Of a stretch of 64,000 nucleotides of DNA, positions 59,034 to 64,000 are shown piece by piece. The DNA comes from Hydractinia symbiolongicarpus (taxonomy: Eukaryota; Cnidaria; Hydrozoa; Anthoathecata; Hydractiniidae), in the NCBI RefSeq assembly GCF_029227915.1, contig NC_079880.1:25151001-25215000 (forward strand). Reading direction: 5' to 3'. Position 1 is the first letter of the stretch. Each line of letters begins with the position of its first letter. The translations under genes were made by a program, and so were the position numbers. A model generated the notes under the pieces. It did not search any database. It was given only the letters and a program-made list of their open reading frames with translations, and was not told the origin of the DNA.

Positions 59034-59897
59034 ACGTTCGTCAGGTTGCGTATTGAAGAAAATAAATTTTCAAACGATGATATTCTTATAACAGATTATT
59101 CGTCTGTTAGGAAGGCAGATTTGAAGTTTGAGAAAACAAATACCGATTGTTCATACAGTTCAATTAGCGATATCGTCAATGAATCTGCCTTAGATGACCG
59201 TGTTAACAAAGCAATTATCGCCAGCTTGACAGATATTGACACTGTGTCACATAATGATGGTATGCTGAAGTTCCGGAAAGGTATTGCGTATGACAATACT
59301 GGATCTATACCCATTACGTTTTACGAAGACTTGTCAAATAAAGTGGAAGAGAATTTGTGTTACAAGATAACTCATGTAGTTGTCCACAACTTCAAATCGA
59401 CACGGATGCTGAAGACCACTGACCGGACAGATATTAGCATATTCGAAGGCAGCGATATCAAAGTGAATGCTAAAATGACGTTAAACGAAGCCAGGAAACA
59501 GCTTGTGGGAAAGGTAACGTCGATTGACATAAAGTCGTTCAATACGAAAACGTTTTGCACCAACTGCAAGGAAGAGATAGTGCCAGAAGATGACGACATT
59601 GTAGAATGCCCTAACTGTGATAATGTTATGTCGACTGAGGAATGCTCATCACGCCGTATTTTCGCTTTCACCTTTCGAGATGAAATTTCAAAGGAGAAAG
59701 TTCAATGCTACTCAAACTTCGACCTAAATGAGAAGTTCTATGGCTCAATTACCTCATCAAAGATGAAGTTAGCCAAGTTCATGCTAACGACCCGTGCAAA
59801 GATAACGTGGGATGCTGACGAGGAAAAGATTACATCAATAACCCAACCGGATGAAGAAGATGAAGACAAAGAAAACACGATGTTGGAGGGGGAGTGA
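59034..59897 (+). CDS. RPA70-like single-stranded DNA-binding protein (Helitron-associated)
   Basis: Open for about 287 codons after the TGA at 59031; no ATG is near the start (the frame begins with TTC/TTG-type codons), so the true N-terminus was probably lost in the deletion or came from an upstream reading frame. OB-fold-like segments occupy residues 50-165, with FRKGIAYDNTGSIPITFYED characteristic of an RPA DBD strand pair. A zinc ribbon C-x2-C-x13-C-x2-C (CTNC at about residue 171, CPNC at about 188) matches the RPA70 DBD-C type. The C-terminus is acidic (DEEDEDKENTMLEGE). Helitron-borne RPA is thought to assist rolling-circle transposition by coating ssDNA. This is the least damaged part of the element. 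Confidence 0.6.
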   Translation, partial: TFVRLRIEENKFSNDDILITDYSSVRKADLKFEKTNTDCSYSSISDIVNESALDDRVNKAIIASLTDIDTVSHNDGMLKFRKGIAYDNTGSIPITFYEDLSNKVEENLCYKITHVVVHNFKSTRMLKTTDRTDISIFEGSDIKVNAKMTLNEARKQLVGKVTSIDIKSFNTKTFCTNCKEEIVPEDDDIVECPNCDNVMSTEECSSRRIFAFTFRDEISKEKVQCYSNFDLNEKFYGSITSSKMKLAKFMLTTRAKITWDADEEKITSITQPDEEDEDKENTMLEGE

Positions 59898-59900
59898 TCG

Positions 59901-60589
59901 TCATCTTTGGCCCTTGCGATGAACTTGATTATGAGAACTTGAACTGTCGAAGCTTTTTCAACTAAATTTTGTTACTTTTTCAATTTCTTGTGTTAGTAAT
60001 TTTTGCCCAAGAAAAATTTGCCAAGTTAATTCGCGCGTACAGCCTTTGGTTATCATTATTTCGCTATAGTTTTACCAAGTTCGACTCTCTTGGCAGCCGC
60101 TCGCCGTTGGACCAATCCGATTGGTAGGAAATGTAAACAACGCAACCCCTTCCCCACTGATCCCACAGAATATTTGATTGAACGCAGCATATTTTTGGGT
60201 TACATTCTGTTTTTCTTTTGTGTGCGCCAAAAGACTGGGGATACATGGAGGATGTACGCGCACGTACAAAGTTTCTGCGCTTGAGTACGCGCGGGCAAGT
60301 TGAAGTCGGCCTTTGCATTTAAAGCGCTATTCCTTCAATCGAATTTTGCGGTAGGTTCCACAGTTCTTTAGCCGCCCGGCTTTCCTGTTTAATTCAAAAA
60401 CAAATATGATACTAATTCGCGTTGGCATCCCCGGCCAGGGATAGAATTTAAATTCAGATCAAATTTTTTTAAAATTTTAAATTTATTTTAATTAAAAGTT
60501 ATTTTTTATGGTGGCAGCCCTCAGCCGCCGTATGCGTCATACTTTTAGCAACAGCACTAAGTCATCCTTGTTGCTTTGGCATGGCATGA
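59901..60589. other. Helitron 3' flank and GC-richer spacer
   Basis: The short overlapping frames at 60064-60318 lack recognisable features. GCGCGC-type words and an inverted CCAAT pair (60111-60125) lie here. GCCGCCCGG and the ATCCCCGGCCAGGGAT hairpin near 60430 may mark an element end. Confidence 0.35.
60111..60125. promoter_or_regulatory. Palindromic CCAAT-box pair
   Basis: ACCAATCCGATTGGT: two inverted CCAAT boxes with a one-base centre, in a locally CpG-rich stretch. It could be an NF-Y site of a promoter, but no gene start is recognised next to it. Confidence 0.3.
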
Positions 60590-60890
60590 TTTATTCACAG
60601 TTGGGTAAATGTTGGATAAACGTCGGTTTAGCAACGTAAAATAACGTTATTTTTTTAAGGCTGTAGAAGCAACTCATTTAGTCGAAGTGTATATCAGGTC
60701 GGTTAAAAAGACGTCAATGATGCGACGTTGTATTCGTTGTCAGTTGCAACAATGTTGCCGAACCAACGTTGATTAGAAGTTAAATTTACGAATTACGAAG
60801 TCTCCAATGTGCGCAAACCAAAAGATTTACTTTCTGTATACTTCCTACACACGTAAAATGACAAATTCAATGCTTTAATTAACCTGGTGC
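60590..60890 (+). repeat. AACGTTG-rich dispersed repeat, copy 2
   Basis: Collinear with 46580-46930 (GATGCGACGTTGTATTC, CAATGTTGCCGAACCAACGTTGAT, ACGTAAAATGACAAATTC). The two copies are diverged and have lost different internal pieces. Confidence 0.75.
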
Positions 60891-61586
60891 GTTGTGTTCA
60901 CATCTGTGCAATATATTGTATAAGAATATAAATATATTGTAGCAGTGGAAAATAACCCACAGTAGACGTAACTTTACGGACTAAACATTTTTTTTAATTT
61001 CATTGCAGCCAGAAAACAATACCGAAACGCTGTGAGTAAAGTAAGCTTTTCCAATGTATTGACTTAATTAATTAAAAAAATATCTTTGATTCTCTTTAAA
61101 TTATCCTCTAAAAGTACACTTAAAATATCTTTGCTTCGTACTTTTATTCTTATTATAGTTACCGCGACAACCATAATGTTTCACAGTACGAAAAAGACGG
61201 AGAAAAAAGAATACTGCGATAAGTTATTGTTTAGCTATTATTAATATTGCCAGTTAAAGTTGTATACCAGATTTGTAAATCTGGTGTGCGTTGAAATCTT
61301 CCCACCGTCTGTAGTAGTGAAGTTATCACTACCAATCTATTGTTAAGTGTATTTACCAGCCAAATCATGAGCGTCCTTCGCCAAAGTTTCTAGTTCCTTT
61401 ATTACTAACAACGTAAGAAAGAACGGCTATGTAAGAACAAAAACTTAAAGCTAAAAGGCAAAAATTAAGACAATAAAGGTCAACTTGCCATAATAAACGC
61501 CTGTTGCAAGGAAAACAGAAGCTGTGATAATTTTCTTTTGTAATAAAAACATTTTTTGACAATTGCGTGTAGAGTCTGAAATGTGT
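60891..61586. other. Intergenic region, nothing recognised
   Basis: AT-rich, no supported gene. Confidence 0.35.
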
Positions 61587-62300
61587 CAAAGTTTTTTTTG
61601 GAAAAGGGTATTATGCCTATATGCCCGTTCAACTCTTTTTAACTATACTAACCGTTCAGTCCTGTGTTTAACAATGGAGTATTACCTGTGTTTTTATTTA
61701 AACAGAGGCTGCAATAAAGTTTTTTTCAAAAGGGTATTTTCCCTATGCGCCTTTGCAACACCGTTTAACTGTACTAAGCGCTCACACGGTGTCACGATTA
61801 ATTTTTTACCTTTCACAGACACATATTTCGCGAAATAAAATAACATTTACCAATTGTTTTTGCTATGACAGGGTAGCAGCGGGTTGTAAACTGTGTTTTT
61901 ATCTCGGCTAAAGTTGCAGTAGATTTATGTTTAAAAAAATACATTGCACCCAAAACACTATAATGTTGAGTGTGCTTTAATTGATTAACTACATACTGCA
62001 TACCTGTGCCAAAGTGCTTCACCTGACTGTGTTGCACAGTTTGCCGTTCTTTCTCAGGGCGTTTAACAACAGTTACTTGTGGCTTAACCTCGCGTTTTGT
62101 TTAAGTGTTTTTTTGGAAAGGGCTATAAGGCCTATAACGCATGAGTGACACCGTTTACCTGTACTTAATGCTCAGTCCGGTGTCACGATTAAATTTGTGA
62201 CGTTTACTGCAACTTATTCCGCAAAATAAAGTAACATTAACTAATTTTTTTGTTATGACTGGGTAACAACAGGTTGTTTTTATTTCGGCTAAAGTACAGA
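61587..62300 (+). repeat. Three related units of a GGAAAAGGG...CTGTACTAAGCGCT repeat
   Basis: Units start near 61587 (partial), 61709 and 62105. Each runs GTTTTTTTGGAAA.GG(G), CCTAT, ...CACCGTTTAACTGTACTAA.GCTCA, GTGTCACGATTAA, CGCGAAATAAAATAACATT, TGCTATGACAGGGTA.CA.CGGGTTG and CTCGGCTAAAGT. Units 2 and 3 align almost throughout. A diverged scrap may lie at about 370-410. Confidence 0.75.
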
Positions 62301-62754
62301 GCCCAGGGCTAAGAAAGATAGACTTGGAACCCAGCCCTTAGAAAGGTTGTGACAAAAAATGAAAAGCAGCAAACCTGGAAACAGAAAAGTCTTCTGACCT
62401 TAGACATGAACACTTTAGAAATCGTATCGTAATGCTTTGGCTGACCAAGAAACCGCCTCTTAGAAAGGTAGACTTGAAACACAGCGGCGGCAACCCAGAA
62501 AACCATTACATATTGTCTCGAACTTAAACAAGTAATTCACTTCACCACCCAGTCAACTTTTATGCTTTGAAATCTGGCAAGGAGTTATCAATCGTCTCGA
62601 GATTGCAATTGAAGGCCCATCCTAATCAATGAAGAACACACACTCTTCAGTCACCAAAAACACAAAGCCTTCACGATCTATGGTCTTTCCCACACTAGGC
62701 CTCCACCATCTTTAAAGTTAGCTACGATTAACAATGTTTTACCTCCTACCCATT
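62301..62754. other. Spacer with small direct repeats
   Basis: CTTAGAAAGGT occurs twice (about 62338 and 62459), followed by GTGAC or AGACTTG. No supported gene. Confidence 0.35.
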
Positions 62755-63065
62755 CCGCAGGTAACTTTAATCATTTGTGTTAGCATTGTGGAGCCATTAA
62801 GTTTGCTAGTGAAAATTGTTTTAAATGTTGTCATTCAAGCAAAGTGGTCCTTCTTGCCTTATTACAATTTCCTGTCGAAATACGTAATTTGTTAAACAGC
62901 AATTCTGGCCAAGCAAAGCATTTTGGTAAGTATATCAGAGTATACAATAATGCATTTAGTTTTGCTTCTTTGTCTGCAAACATTCGACCACCTCCAGGTA
63001 ATGGACCACCCTGTTTTAGAATATGTGGTTAATTATTTCACAAGTATGGTGCTTTATTACCTGTT
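62755..63065 (+). pseudogene. Helitron N-terminal fragment (second element)
   Basis: The plus frame carries HCGAIKFASENCF, KCCHSSKVVLL, HFGKYIRVYNNAFSFASLSANI and GNGPPCFRICG. This is the usual Helitron order before the Helitron_N domain (C-x-x-C-G-A...C-C-x-x-G-K-V...N-I-R-x-Y-N-x-A-x-x-F-A-S...G-x-G-P-x-x-F-R-I-x-G). A TAG replaces a residue of the first C-x-x-C (62778), and a TAA follows the G at 63030, after which LFHKYGALLP continues. It is a different part of the protein from the 57-59 kb element and more decayed. It ends where the LINE begins. Confidence 0.65.
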
Positions 63066-63118
63066 CAGCCGGCTTAAGCATGCGTATTGAGAATCCGACA
63101 CATGCTCATTGTAATCAA

Positions 63119-64000
63119 AAAACTCTGCGTGGAAACGAGGCACCATTTATGACAAAAGAGTTACAAAAGGCAATATATACAAGGTCTAGGTTCAAAAATA
63201 AATACAATAAAAATCCTACTTCTGAAAACAAAATCACGTACAAGAAACAGAGAAACAAGTGTGTAAATTTACGCAAAAAGGCTATCAAAAACCATTTCAA
63301 AAGGGTAACAGAATCAGGTTTTATTTCCAAAAAAACGTTTTGGGAAACTGTTAAACCCTTGATATCAAATAAAAGTGGAATAAGCAAAGGAGATATAGCG
63401 ATCGTTCAAAATGAAAGTTTAGTTACTGATAAAAAACAGCTAACCCAACTTTTCAACGACTACTACATCAATATTTTAGAAAATTCTTGTGGCATGAAAC
63501 CAAATTCTATAAAATATAAGAATGTAAATGATAAGTCAAAAATGATTGAAGAAATTGTTGATAGTTTTGACAATCATCCAAGTATCATTAAAATAAAGGA
63601 AATCAATGATTCTAACAACAATGAGAACTTTACATTCCAAGAAGTTGATGAAAATACAATTTCTAAACTGTTTAATGATTTAAACACCAAAGTATCAACA
63701 GGTGAAGATACAATACCATCAAAGCTGACAAAATTAGCAAAAAGGCACCTAGTAACGCCACTAACAGATGCTATAAATAGTAGCATAGTTTCAAACAAAT
63801 TTCCAAGCAAAGCTAAGCGAGCTGCTGTAACGCCATTGGATAAGGGAGGAAAAGATAAAACTAAAATATCAAACTACAGGCCTGTCAGTGTTTTAAATGT
63901 TTTTTCTAAATTTTACGAAAGGGTTATGAAAGAACAAATAACCGCTTATATGGAATCAAAATTGTCGACCTTTTTCTCCGCCTATAGGAAATGCTATAGT
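63119..64000 (+). CDS. Non-LTR retrotransposon reverse transcriptase (5'-truncated, runs off window)
   Basis: One uninterrupted frame of 294 codons from 63119 to the window edge, with no stop. It starts in the linker between endonuclease and RT: LRGNEAPFMTKELQKAIYTRSRFKN, TYKKQRNKCVNLRKKA and FWETVKPLISNK are typical of CR1/jockey-type elements of cnidarians. RT motifs follow: AAVTPLDKGGKDKTKISNYRP, VSVLNVFSKFYERVM and FFSAYRKCYS. The catalytic F-x-D-D lies beyond the window. The endonuclease is absent, so this is a 5'-truncated insertion, as is usual for LINEs; the junction with Helitron sequence is near 63070-63115. The open frame suggests a young copy. Confidence 0.8.

Larger units (their letters stand above)
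56882..59900 (+). mobile_element. Internally deleted Helentron-type Helitron
   Basis: Order on the plus strand: 2A-like peptide, cysteine protease domain, DUF6570 region, start of the Helitron_N domain, then an RPA-like ssDNA-binding protein. The HUH replication initiator and the helicase are missing. The deletion joins the Helitron_N sequence (ending at AYWK, 59028) to the RPA gene at about 59031-59046. Helentrons (Helitron2) are known to carry RPA and protease modules. Exact ends were not found; a possible 3' hairpin (ATCCCCGGCCAGGGAT, about 60427-60442) is followed by AG. Confidence 0.7.

Noticed and set aside
59096-59671. Minus-strand ORFs opposite the RPA-like frame
   Set aside because: Shadows; the plus-strand frame has the zinc ribbon and OB-fold segments.
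60064-60318. Overlapping ORFs on both strands
   Set aside because: Local GC-rich composition keeps several frames open; no start context, domain or splice sites.
1-64000. CRISPR arrays, rRNA or prokaryotic operons
   Set aside because: No regularly spaced direct repeats, no rRNA segments, and eukaryotic introns and polyadenylation signals throughout.

Overview
The window is AT-rich (roughly two thirds A+T) animal DNA with long intergenic and intronic stretches and many decayed mobile elements. The coding families point to a cnidarian, most likely a hydrozoan: short BTB proteins with a conserved phase-1 intron, a P2X7 C-terminal-domain gene, an alpha-kinase, Helentron-type Helitrons, a Polinton/Maverick-type DNA polymerase and a CR1/jockey-like LINE. 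This is inferred from family content. No rRNA, tRNA or CRISPR array was seen.

Layout. 0-4 kb: two tiny genes for predicted secreted, Arg-rich peptides (486-677 and 3649-3900), each with its ATG just downstream of a candidate 3' splice site. 4-11.2 kb: a GC-rich dispersed repeat, a pogo-like remnant, and a diverged inverted duplication (about 8.2-9.2 kb against 10.2-11.2 kb) whose arms carry opposing BTB pseudogenes. 15.56-26.92 kb: a head-to-tail tandem duplication of a 5.7-kb unit. Each unit carries a 1.65-kb element with 60-bp terminal inverted repeats, a perfect 14-bp hairpin and an inverted pair of CCTCGTCCCC repeats.

27-41 kb: an apparently intact two-exon BTB gene (27096-36955). Its 9.2-kb intron holds a decayed, antisense Polinton-like block (BRO-N, VRR-NUC-like nuclease, protein-primed-type DNA polymerase B), flanked on both sides by copies of one dispersed repeat. 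It is followed by a BTB pseudogene (39359-40195) and an intact-looking three-exon gene for a P2X7 C-terminal-like protein (40581-41355), which converges on an unrecognised minus-strand exon. 48.4-51 kb: a diverged copy of the 36.4-39 kb segment with a broken BTB exon 2, interrupted by a pogo-like remnant.

52-60 kb: a run of degenerate elements and genes. These are a DUF3504 (Crypton-type recombinase) fragment, an alpha-kinase pseudogene, an antisense integrase-core remnant, and an internally deleted Helentron-type Helitron. The Helitron encodes a 2A-like peptide, a cysteine protease, DUF6570 and Helitron_N regions, and an RPA-like ssDNA-binding protein that is still open. 60-64 kb: more repeats, another Helitron N-terminal fragment, and the open 5'-truncated start of a LINE reverse transcriptase that runs off the window.

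Likely functional genes are few: the two secreted-peptide genes, the BTB gene, the P2X7-like gene, possibly the exon at 41412-41684 and the RPA-like ORF. The BTB copies form a local family that has duplicated in tandem and inverted, and share a C-terminal Cys/His motif that I do not recognise as part of a named BTB architecture.
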